Made by a program: the position numbers and the translations under genes. The notes beneath the pieces are model-generated. The model had not been told where the DNA came from, did no database searches, and saw only the letters and a program-made list of their open reading frames with translations. 32,214 nucleotides of DNA from Verrucomicrobiales bacterium (GTDB lineage Bacteria > Verrucomicrobiota > Verrucomicrobiia > Verrucomicrobiales > DEV007): positions 1-32,214 of the forward strand of contig JARGOD010000056.1 in assembly GCA_029210205.1 (NCBI GenBank). The letters are read 5' to 3'. This document shows positions 26,712-32,214 of the stretch, piece by piece (positions within the stretch are counted from its first letter, which is position 1; each line of letters begins with the position of its first letter).

Positions 26712-27964
26712 CCATTTTCCTTTTCAGGACACTGCGTGCCATCCTGCGCAGAATCAGGCTCAATTCTCTTGTCCGAAGCCGGTTGTGTGTGATTTTTACT
26801 TTGAATACCTGTGCCATCCTGTGCAGACGAGGAAAGCCCCGCGCCAGAGATCTGAGACCCTATTTGAGACACTTGTTCTAATTCTGGCCCGTTCAACAGA
26901 GGTGGGATTGCCCCAAGAGCAGAGCCTATTGCTGCGATCTGTGGGCTGTGGTATTGCCGCTCAGTGAGCTTTGAATCGCTGTGGCGCATTGCTCGTTGTG
27001 CATACGTTAGGGGAACACCATTCGAAAGCATTCGCTCATTGAAGGTGTGGCGGAAAGCGTGGAAATCAGCGCGCCGACCGGTATCATCGACGAACTCGAT
27101 ACCCGCCTTTTCAAGGTCAGCCTTCAAAGGATCGAGACGAGAGAACATTTGGACAACATTCTCACCCGAAGGTTTCGATGGACCGCGAAGTTCACGGAGA
27201 AATGCTGTAATCTCGGGATGAAGTGGAACCGGTTCTCCCTTTCCATTCTTCGTATTCTCTTCGCGAGCGATCAGATAGGGCTGCTTAACATCGAGGTGAA
27301 CATCTCCCCAAATTAAATTGCGGATCTCTGAGCGCCTGAGCCCGGTGTGAATCGCGAGAAAATAACAGTCTCGCCGCCAACCAGGCGCAGCGTGAAGGAG
27401 GCGCCTGCATTCGTCATCGGTTAGAGGACGCCGATTGCGCCTCTTGTCGCGGGACTCACTGACCTTGGCGACTCGTGCGAAAGGATTTCGATCGAATCGC
27501 TCGTTTTCGATGAGCCAATTAAAGAAGCTCTTCAAACTCTCAAGATAGAGATTGAGCGTTCGCGCCGAAGCATTGCGACCGTTTCGCCAACGAATGAAAC
27601 CATCACTGCTCATGTCCGAGAGAACGCACCAGCTAGATTCGCGAGACGGTATAAGGATTTGCCGCTCTGTGTTGACGCAGTACTTCTCTCCTCGTTTGCG
27701 CGATCTTAGGTCAGCGATGTATTCTGAAACAAGATTAGTGATGTTCAGATTTGCCGTTTCCTTTTCCGAGCGTGACGGAGAGAGTCCTGCCGCCTCGCGT
27801 TCAAAGTCTCTTCTGAACCTGAGTTCTTCTTGTTGTGCTACATCCTTCGTCGTGACGCCGAGCGACTTCTGCCTCCATTTGTGTTCCCCTGGGAGTCGAA
27901 ATTTGAGCCGGTAGTATCTACTGTGACTGTCGGGCGCTTTGAGTTTTGTTGCGAGATTGTTCAT
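26651..27964 (-). CDS. Tyrosine-type site-specific recombinase/integrase
   Basis: 437-aa phage-type integrase that catalyses integration and excision at the tRNA-Asn. The N-terminal arm/core-binding part (about 1-170) has a SAM-like helical region. The catalytic domain holds R210 (HTGLRRSEI), a Lys near 239, H302-x-x-R305 (FHAFRHTF), H328 (RHSD) and nucleophile Y338 (RQYHS), so it looks active. The C-terminal tail (about 360-417) is low-complexity, with a repeated SAQDGT. The last about 20 residues (from 418) are encoded by the antisense strand of the tRNA. The ATG overlaps the excisionase stop by 4 bp (ATGA), indicating one transcript. Confidence 0.93.
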   Translation of the reverse strand: MNNLATKLKAPDSHSRYYRLKFRLPGEHKWRQKSLGVTTKDVAQQEELRFRRDFEREAAGLSPSRSEKETANLNITNLVSEYIADLRSRKRGEKYCVNTERQILIPSRESSWCVLSDMSSDGFIRWRNGRNASARTLNLYLESLKSFFNWLIENERFDRNPFARVAKVSESRDKRRNRRPLTDDECRRLLHAAPGWRRDCYFLAIHTGLRRSEIRNLIWGDVHLDVKQPYLIAREENTKNGKGEPVPLHPEITAFLRELRGPSKPSGENVVQMFSRLDPLKADLEKAGIEFVDDTGRRADFHAFRHTFNERMLSNGVPLTYAQRAMRHSDSKLTERQYHSPQIAAIGSALGAIPPLLNGPELEQVSQIGSQISGAGLSSSAQDGTGIQSKNHTQPASDKRIEPDSAQDGTQCPEKENGSSGWVRTNDLVVNSHPLYR

Positions 27965-28170
27965 GATCGGGCCGCTTCAATTTTTGCCAGATAGGCATCG
28001 AGATCTTTCTGACAATAGCAGGACGTCTTCCCTATCTTCGCAGGGCGGGGAACCTCCTTTTCGTCGATGAGGCGATAGAATTGCCGCTTGCTCACGCGGA
28101 TGGCGTTCGCGAATTCAAGCAGGGTGATGATTTTGCGGCTCGAATCAGGAGCGCTAGACTGTATGCTCAT
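27961..28170 (-). CDS. Excisionase/AlpA-like HTH protein
   Basis: 69 aa from the ATG at 28170. The winged-helix MerR/Xis-type motif is IITLLEFANAIRVSKRQFYR, then LIDEKEVPRPAKIG, then a C-terminal YCQKDLDAYLAKIE helix, as in excisionases and AlpA regulators that pair with tyrosine integrases. It likely bends DNA at the attachment site and/or controls int. The frame is open to an ATG at 28284, but the extra 38 residues are Ser/Lys-rich, and that stretch reads better as the end of the upstream gene in another frame. The stop overlaps the integrase ATG. Confidence 0.85.
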   Translation of the reverse strand: MSIQSSAPDSSRKIITLLEFANAIRVSKRQFYRLIDEKEVPRPAKIGKTSCYCQKDLDAYLAKIEAARS

Positions 28171-28306
28171 TTTCTTCTTTTGTTTCGTTTTCGGGCTCGC
28201 TGGTGAAATCGAAGAAAGGGCGACAGCGACAACGGATTTCGTCGTCGAGCTTGAACCACTCATCGTGAAGTTCTTTGATGACATGTTGTGTGTAGGAGAT
28301 GCAATC
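28154..28306 (-). pseudogene. In-frame continuation of the 121-aa gene past its TAA stop
   Basis: Fifty sense codons with coding-like composition and no usable ATG/GTG/TTG start follow directly after the stop at 28307-28309 in the same frame, ending in TAG at 28154. It could be the separated C-terminus of the upstream gene, or chance. The alternative use of this DNA is a Ser-rich N-terminal extension of the excisionase gene. Confidence 0.45.
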
Positions 28307-28672
28307 TTATCCCGGGATGTTCTGATCGATTAGATCTCTGATGCGATCCATTCCGAAAGGCTGGCAGAGAATTTCTTCTGCACATCCGTCGAACTGCTCT
28401 GCAAGGTGCTCCGCGAGTATATGAGCACGTTCAGCTATGAGGGCGAAGTATTTGTCGCACTCTCGAAGGGTTTTCGCCACAGAGGCCGCGCTAAAATCGA
28501 TTCCTCTTTCATCAGAAAGCCACCGACTGATTGCGCGAGAACTCATCTTTTTGGAAGCGAAGAAGATGTAGGGGAAGAGAATCTCAGAACGGCTGCGTGA
28601 TTCCAACTGACTGATCGCGTCAGCAAATTTAGCAAGCTCTTCTCCTGCAGACTTCAGAGAGTATTCATCCAT
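28307..28672 (-). CDS. Hypothetical HTH-like helical protein, apparently cut short by an in-frame stop
   Basis: 121 aa from the ATG at 28672. Helical throughout. An HTH-like segment lies at about 44-70 (SSRAISRWLSDERGIDFSAA, then SVAKTLREC), so DNA binding is plausible. It ends DLIDQNIPG at a TAA (28307-28309). In the same frame 50 more sense codons follow to a TAG at 28154-28156. Their product (DCISYTQHVIKELHDEWFKL, then an acidic end) is protein-like and would overlap the excisionase ATG by 17 nt. The native gene may thus be about 172 codons with a nonsense mutation. I do not recognise the family. Confidence 0.65.
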   Translation of the reverse strand: MDEYSLKSAGEELAKFADAISQLESRSRSEILFPYIFFASKKMSSRAISRWLSDERGIDFSAASVAKTLRECDKYFALIAERAHILAEHLAEQFDGCAEEILCQPFGMDRIRDLIDQNIPG

Positions 28673-28679
28673 AACTCAG

Positions 28680-28744
28680 AAGGTTTACATCAGTTTACAC
28701 ATAGGTCAAACCTTTTGCTCAATAGTATTGGCGATTTTGACCTA
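28680..28744. promoter_or_regulatory. Cluster of repeats upstream of the island's int operon
   Basis: Just upstream of the 121-aa gene (start 28672) lie an inverted repeat AAGGTTT (28680-28686)/AAACCTT (28708-28714), a second one TAGGTCAAA (28702-28710)/TTTGACCTA (28736-28744), and a direct repeat GTTTACA at 28683-28689 and 28693-28699, one helical turn apart. This looks like a regulator or recombinase arm-binding region. It lies between the PIN cassette 3' end and the xis-int group. Confidence 0.5.
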
Positions 28745-28799
28745 GAATGCGTGAGTCCTTAGAAGTTAGAACGACAGAGGTTTCTTAGTCTTCTGGTCT

Positions 28800-29597
28800 C
28801 TAGTAGGAGAGAACTTGAGTTTCAAGCAGATCACAAATCGGCTCGAAGTGTTTTCCATTCCTAGTTAAAATGATCCCGTCATTTCGTCCCTCGTGAGCAA
28901 TCAGAGCATCACCGCACTGATAGCATTCTGTGCGTTTGAAATTTTGATTTGGATTTCTGTACAGCGCACGAAGCGCTTTGATACGCTTTTTTGTTTCGGC
29001 ATCGCTTGGTTCAAGTTTCGAGAGATGTTCTCGAATCCGTTCAAATTGATCACGATTGAGCGCCATGTAAGCCTTTAGCCCACAATTTTTTTGTTGGCCG
29101 CATTTTGGAGTCGGAAGATCAAAAAGATAATGTCCGTCTTCGGGGGAAATCTTAGGGGGGGGGATTTCTTCCAAACAGCCTATTTCATTGAGCGTTCTAT
29201 CTGCTGTTTTTAGAGCCTTCTTCCATCCGCGTCTAATGTTCGATTCAAGATGACTCTTGAAGAACGCGAGGTGCTGCGAGTCGTCCATTGCTACTTTTGG
29301 AAGGGCTTCACGATGAAACGACGTAAACGCTCCGAGGTAGGTGCCTAAACGATGAGGTGCTGGGAAGCAACGCCCAGCATACTCTTCAAGGTCGCTGAAA
29401 CCCTTCACCTGGCAGGCTTTGCGCTGTAATAGAACGAGGTTTTTTACGGGGCCTCTAGCGAGTTCGAAAAGAACATATCGTGAGGTGACGAAATCCCTGA
29501 TCTCTGGAACGGAACGCAGAACATTCTCGCGAGTAGTTCGATCTCGAAAACACAGCTCGAACAAAGCGGAAGTGTCGAGGAAAAAACTAGGCCCCAT
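28800..29597 (-). CDS. PIN-domain nuclease-like protein, third gene of cassette
   Basis: 265 aa. PIN-fold landmarks are D8 in FFLDTSALFELCF, E45 in YVLFELARG, D230 in CGDALIAHEG, and the terminal strand ILTRNGKHFEPI. These are the pattern of VapC-type Mg-dependent RNases, but the protein is about twice the usual VapC length because of a helical insertion (about 50-220). Four Cys (C166, C172, C225, C228) could form a metal site. A run of nine C on the coding strand (29155-29163; P146-P148) splits the domain. The ATG overlaps the upstream gene by 11 bp. The target is unknown; a toxin or abortive-infection effector is the leading guess. Confidence 0.78.
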   Translation of the reverse strand: MGPSFFLDTSALFELCFRDRTTRENVLRSVPEIRDFVTSRYVLFELARGPVKNLVLLQRKACQVKGFSDLEEYAGRCFPAPHRLGTYLGAFTSFHREALPKVAMDDSQHLAFFKSHLESNIRRGWKKALKTADRTLNEIGCLEEIPPPKISPEDGHYLFDLPTPKCGQQKNCGLKAYMALNRDQFERIREHLSKLEPSDAETKKRIKALRALYRNPNQNFKRTECYQCGDALIAHEGRNDGIILTRNGKHFEPICDLLETQVLSY

Positions 29598-30189
29598 TCT
29601 CGGAGAAGCTGAGAGGGAAGTTCACATCGAATCCTACCTGTTCCAAGAGGTCGATAAATTCATCTCGTGTAGTTTCCGACAATTTCATTTTGTGATTCAC
29701 CAGAGAAAATCCTGCTTGGAGTGCCTTGATTCGTTCGATATCCAAGTATGAATTACCCCCATTCGGAGGAATGACGATAAGTGATGAAATTACTTCATCA
29801 TGACCCGGTGAAGCGCCTAAATAACGGGTTAGCGAGAGGATTTTCCTCCAGAAATCGGTGCATACGAACTCAAACTCATCTAGGTCATCGATCACAGTTT
29901 TCAAAGAATCGAGAATATTCTGAAGTTCCGAGTAATCGTTGAACAAATCAAACACCGGAGCATCGGACCAGGAATATAGTTCCGAGGGTGAGATCGTGCC
30001 GATATCATGCATTCCTTGAGGTGTCGCGCCGCTTATGGGAATTGCTATGAGTTGAATCTCGGTGGAACTTGAGGAGATAGAAGGACTGTCGGCCAAGAAG
30101 GAATGGGTCACCTTCCTCTTTAGCCAGCTAGAACCGTCTTCTAACGTTTCGTTGACTTCCTCAAGGTCTGTTTTGACGAATGCGTCCAT
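29587..30189 (-). CDS. Hypothetical protein, second gene of PIN cassette
   Basis: 200 aa, no recognised family. It is acidic overall, with no signal peptide or TM helix. The middle part (about 88-165) is helical (LQNILDSLKTVIDDLDEFEF) followed by SLIVIPPNGGNSYLDIERIK, and the C-terminus contains MKLSETTRDEFIDLLEQVGF. It starts 5 bp after the stop of the 240-aa gene, and its stop lies 11 bp inside the PIN gene, so the three are cotranslated. Position and acidity would fit an antitoxin or chaperone for the PIN protein, which is inference only. Confidence 0.72.
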   Translation of the reverse strand: MDAFVKTDLEEVNETLEDGSSWLKRKVTHSFLADSPSISSSSTEIQLIAIPISGATPQGMHDIGTISPSELYSWSDAPVFDLFNDYSELQNILDSLKTVIDDLDEFEFVCTDFWRKILSLTRYLGASPGHDEVISSLIVIPPNGGNSYLDIERIKALQAGFSLVNHKMKLSETTRDEFIDLLEQVGFDVNFPLSFSENGA

Positions 30190-30194
30190 GGGTC

Positions 30195-30917
30195 TTATTC
30201 GAATAGGGGAAGCAGGCGTGTTGAAATCAATTTATGATTGCTCTCCATGAATTTCTGAACATCAACCTGATCCACAGGTAGAGTCTTTATGGTTCGGATG
30301 TCAAAATCAAGCGTCAGATAGTGCTCTTCTGAAGGGATTTCCTCCTTAAGCATAAATAGACTTGGGCCCTTTATCTGAAGCTCCCTTTTTGCAACTGAAA
30401 GTGTCACGTCGATATTCAGATTTTCGTCGCTGAACTGGAATCGAAAGGAGTCGAGTTTCTGGTTTGCTAGTCGGTCGTCAGAAATTTTTTCCAACAATGG
30501 AGTTCCCAAGTCGTTCCTCTCAGCAATTTTGCGAAGTTCACTGTGTGCTTCTTCTCGATCAGGAAAGTGTGCGATATACTTTGTACGATTTCCGAAGAAG
30601 TTCACATAGCTCACTTTGAGTTGTTTGAAGACGAAATCGAAGAAAAATTCGGTGTTATCGTTGAATTCACGATGCCAGTCCTTCTCAATCTCTGCATGCA
30701 CTCTTGCGTTTGAAACGCCGAAGATGTATCTCACGAGTCCATCATTGGTCTGCAGAATCGCCTCTTGCGGATCCGCCCTTTCGAGCACCAGATCACCGAA
30801 TTTTTCGACGACCGCGTCAGATGTCTCGCCGGCAATGTCGAGGTAACGGTATCTGTCCGGATACTTGATCTGCACGAGGGAAGTACTCTTGATCCACTTC
30901 ATCTTTCCGACCCTCAT
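30195..30917 (-). CDS. Hypothetical protein, first gene of PIN cassette
   Basis: 240 aa, cytosolic, function unknown. Alternating strands and helices. The C-terminal third (LTLDFDIRTIKTLPVDQVDV followed by a helix ending in LLPLFE) loosely resembles the end of the sporadically distributed TIGR04255 family, which is a weak impression. The start could be the ATG at 30917 or the one at 30902, which has AGGG about 9 nt upstream. The stop is 5 bp before the next ATG. It heads the three-gene cassette, and the 180 bp before it should contain the promoter. Confidence 0.7.
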   Translation of the reverse strand: MRVGKMKWIKSTSLVQIKYPDRYRYLDIAGETSDAVVEKFGDLVLERADPQEAILQTNDGLVRYIFGVSNARVHAEIEKDWHREFNDNTEFFFDFVFKQLKVSYVNFFGNRTKYIAHFPDREEAHSELRKIAERNDLGTPLLEKISDDRLANQKLDSFRFQFSDENLNIDVTLSVAKRELQIKGPSLFMLKEEIPSEEHYLTLDFDIRTIKTLPVDQVDVQKFMESNHKLISTRLLPLFE

Positions 30918-31007
30918 CTCTCAAAGCGATCGATTCAAGAACATTTGTTGAGCGGAATAGCTCGGTACACACCTCGTCTTCAAGCAACCTCCGGCCCAGC
31001 ACTCGAC

Positions 31008-31022
31008 ACGCGCTCCGCGCGT
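31008..31022. repeat. GC-rich hairpin downstream of the Rep gene
   Basis: ACGCGC (31008-31013) and GCGCGT (31017-31022) form a perfect 6-bp stem with a 3-nt loop. It lies 78 bp past the Rep stop and about 90 bp before the PIN cassette start. A second palindrome CGTGATCACG is at 31070-31079. No T run follows, so a terminator is not shown. The 180-bp gap (30918-31099) has no supported gene. Confidence 0.4.
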
Positions 31023-31099
31023 ATCGTTCGTGCTTGGGGCCGCAGGAACCGCTCTAGTTTCAAGTGGCGCGTGATCACGAACCCCTTGCTGGATGAACT

Positions 31100-31594
31100 C
31101 TATCGCCTCTCAGAAGTCCGCCTGGCTACCTTCCAGACGGAATTCGCGATCATAAGCTCGCAGTCCGGGCTTGAGAATTTGGCACTTTCGTAGTGATCGC
31201 CACCGAGAGTGTGATCATTGAAAGCTCCTCCTTCCTTGACCAAGTAAGACCCCGCACCCAGTCGGGGGTCGAACTCGTGGACACGTGAATACCCGCCATT
31301 CAACTGCTCCCAGCGACTCATGAGCCAGAAGCAGGTAGTGGGGTTTTCAACGTGTCGATCCAGACCTGCTAACAGGTAATGAAAATGTGTGCGCCCGAAT
31401 TGCTCACCCTGTTCTTGTCGAAGAACCCAAAGAAGGTGATGAAAGGGCGTATGAAATTGTCGGCCGGTTTGTCGAAGTAAGGCAAACCACATGTTGAGTC
31501 GATCCCTCTCGAGCATCTTCTCTTTCTTGAAGGTCAGAGTTCCGAAGAATTGCCAATGAACCTTATTCAAAACATGAATTTCGGGGATTTCCAT
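31100..31594 (-). CDS. HUH-type replication initiator/Rep-like protein
   Basis: 164 aa from the ATG at 31594. Motif 1-like strand FFGTLTF (17-22) and motif 2 with H70-F71-H72 in GRTHFHYLLAG (histidine-hydrophobic-histidine metal site) are visible. Motif 3-like Y117xxK120 lies in GSYLVKEG. This order is that of single-Tyr HUH endonucleases which nick DNA to start rolling-circle replication of small plasmids, ssDNA phages and related integrated elements. The frame is open 48 codons upstream (to 31738), but that part is not protein-like. It follows the 90-aa and possible 73-aa genes on the same strand. Alternative: a transposase of the HUH class, less likely given size and neighbours. Confidence 0.72.
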   Translation of the reverse strand: MEIPEIHVLNKVHWQFFGTLTFKKEKMLERDRLNMWFALLRQTGRQFHTPFHHLLWVLRQEQGEQFGRTHFHYLLAGLDRHVENPTTCFWLMSRWEQLNGGYSRVHEFDPRLGAGSYLVKEGGAFNDHTLGGDHYESAKFSSPDCELMIANSVWKVARRTSERR

Positions 31595-31599
31595 GGGGC

Positions 31600-31821
31600 C
31601 TAATTTGAGCAGGTTCTGAGGGGCTGACGTTCGGGCCTCGACTCTGAATGCGGACGACCATGCCGACCGCGCCACGCAATTCCAAACTCGGCATAACTCC
31701 GCACCGCCGATGGCGGCGCTTCGGTCCCTTCGGGACACTTATACGACTTTGACCTTGCCTGTCTCTTTCTCGTCATGGTGAAGGGCGCGTAGGATTCGCT
31801 GGAGCGAATCGTGGAGGTCAT
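31600..31821 (-). CDS. Possible small basic protein (73 aa)
   Basis: The ATG overlaps the stop of the 90-aa gene by 4 bp (ATGA), with GAAGGT about 4 nt upstream. The stop lies 5 bp before the Rep ATG, so it fits an operon exactly. The product is strongly basic (MTRKRQARSKSYKC near the start, then many Arg). Against it, the same DNA holds two perfect GC hairpins that may have a structural role, and the sequence resembles nothing I know. Confidence 0.4.
   Translation of the reverse strand: MTSTIRSSESYAPFTMTRKRQARSKSYKCPEGTEAPPSAVRSYAEFGIAWRGRHGRPHSESRPERQPLRTCSN
31701..31736. repeat. Two tandem perfect hairpins upstream of the Rep gene
   Basis: CCGCC (31704-31708)/GGCGG (31712-31716), extended by outer GC pairs at 31701-31702/31718-31719, and GTCCC (31724-31728)/GGGAC (31732-31736), each with a 3-nt loop. 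They sit 107-142 bp upstream of the HUH Rep start codon. Rolling-circle initiators commonly nick at or beside such stem-loops, so this is a candidate origin. It lies within the questionable 73-aa frame. Confidence 0.45.
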
Positions 31822-32090
31822 TTGACCTTCACGATCGTGCCTAGCAATTGTGGTCGGCCCCCAAAGCCAGGACGAACTTCGGTGATGCCAAGGATGATAT
31901 GTTTGTCGCAGAGGTTGTTCGGATGGGTTTCCTCATCGAGCTGCGAAAGAATGAAATCGAAGGTGGATTTCAAAGCAGGCTGATCCGCACGACGACGCTC
32001 GATACAGTTCAGCACTCGAACAGAACGCTTTCCCCGCTTCCCAGTGTAAGTCTGAAAGAGGTCGGTGATGATGACCGCTTCAACTATCAT
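31818..32090 (-). CDS. Small protein of the Rep module (possible ssDNA-binding role)
   Basis: 90 aa. Strong SD AGGAGG (32095-32100) 4 nt before the ATG, the best RBS in the window. It contains a basic stretch (TYTGKRGKRSVRVLNCIERR) and a beta-rich C-terminal half (HIILGITEVRPGFGGRPQLL, then GTIVKVK). Size, strand pattern and position between a recombinase and an HUH Rep recall the small ssDNA-binding proteins of filamentous phages, but there is no motif that proves it. Its ATG overlaps the stop of the upstream recombinase-like frame (ATGA). Confidence 0.65.
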   Translation of the reverse strand: MIVEAVIITDLFQTYTGKRGKRSVRVLNCIERRRADQPALKSTFDFILSQLDEETHPNNLCDKHIILGITEVRPGFGGRPQLLGTIVKVK

Positions 32091-32214
32091 ACTACCTCCT
32101 TATCTTGAGCCTCAGGCTCGACGGTTCCCACCAGAGCAAGGATGGCGTCCTTCAGTTTGACTGGTAAGTCAGGCCACGCGGCAACCACACGTCGTAGATC
32201 TTGAGACCCTATTT
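32087..32214 (-). CDS. C-terminal fragment of a probable second tyrosine recombinase (5' end outside window)
   Basis: An open minus frame from the window edge to TGA at 32087-32089 (42 codons). It starts IGSQDLRRVVAAWPDLPVKL and ends EPEAQDKEVV. The IGSQ tail signature also occurs after the catalytic domain of the first integrase here (VSQIGSQ). From family knowledge, I recall the LxxVVxxWPxLP...ILALV type of helix as the end of many planctomycete and verrucomicrobial integrases. The catalytic part is not visible, so the call rests on the tail. The stop overlaps the 90-aa gene start by 4 bp. Confidence 0.5.
   Translation of the reverse strand, partial: IGSQDLRRVVAAWPDLPVKLKDAILALVGTVEPEAQDKEVV

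Larger units (their letters stand above)
26640..32214. mobile_element. Genomic island inserted at tRNA-Asn (right end outside window)
   Basis: The left border is the tRNA-Asn 3' end, with a tyrosine recombinase and an excisionase-like gene next to it. The cargo is a small interrupted gene, a three-gene PIN cassette and a recombinase/HUH-Rep module. All island genes read toward the tRNA on the minus strand, and base composition is visibly more AT-rich than in the 5-oxoprolinase region. The right attachment site was not seen. The segment from about 31,100 onward may be a second, separate element. Confidence 0.7.

Noticed and set aside
30817..31002. 61-codon minus-strand ORF with GTG start overlapping the 240-aa gene
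   Set aside because: It overlaps the better-supported gene by about 100 bp and has no recognisable features. It could be a remnant, but I cannot support it.
31595..31738. 48-codon N-terminal extension of the Rep gene
   Set aside because: The residues are Arg/Ser/Ala-rich and unlike a Rep N-terminus. The HUH domain begins properly at the ATG at 31594, and hairpins occupy the region.
1..32214. CRISPR array or rRNA operon
   Set aside because: I saw no regularly spaced repeats of 23 bp or more and no rRNA-like sequence anywhere in the window.

Overview
The window reads as a chromosomal segment of a Gram-negative bacterium, most probably a member of the Verrucomicrobiota. Reasons are the long SecA with an N-terminal insertion, a PAS-AraC one-component regulator, a Tat-exported Gfo/Idh/MocA oxidoreductase, and many genes without a Shine-Dalgarno sequence. 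The phylum is an inference; no rRNA or marker gene beyond secA is present.

Left part (1-7,710): a 3'-truncated secA (minus), a solitary parA/soj ATPase (minus), and divergent from it an exported D,D-carboxypeptidase with a long coiled coil. A large hybrid histidine kinase follows convergently. A tRNA-Val(CAC) lies at 7,835-7,906.

Central part (8,138-16,740, all minus): an efflux operon in the order regulator/outer-membrane factor, periplasmic adaptor, RND permease, followed after 47 bp by a SulP anion transporter. The regulator and the outer-membrane factor share one uninterrupted reading frame: a complete TetR repressor (about 228 aa) runs straight into a complete OMF lipoprotein (487 aa) that has its own ATG, SD-like sequence and lipobox. 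A perfect 20-bp palindrome 32 bp before the TetR start is the likely operator.

Middle part (16,741-26,402): a one-TM coiled-coil protein, the PAS-AraC regulator, a zinc alcohol dehydrogenase, a small putative lipoprotein, a TPMT-like methyltransferase, a small acidic protein, the Gfo/Idh/MocA oxidoreductase and a 1,242-aa hydantoinase/5-oxoprolinase. This looks like ordinary metabolic backbone.

Right part (26,640-32,214): a genomic island inserted at tRNA-Asn(GTT). A tyrosine recombinase ends antisense inside the tRNA. It is preceded by an excisionase-like gene (4-bp overlap) and by a small gene whose reading frame continues coding-like past an in-frame stop. Next comes a tight three-gene cassette of two unrecognised proteins and a PIN-domain nuclease carrying a C9 tract. 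The window ends in what looks like a second, compact element: the C-terminus of another recombinase, a 90-aa small protein, perhaps a 73-aa basic protein, and an HUH-type Rep protein. Island genes are visibly more AT-rich than the backbone. The TetR-OMF fusion, the PIN cassette and the recombinase/small protein/HUH-Rep module are the most unusual items.
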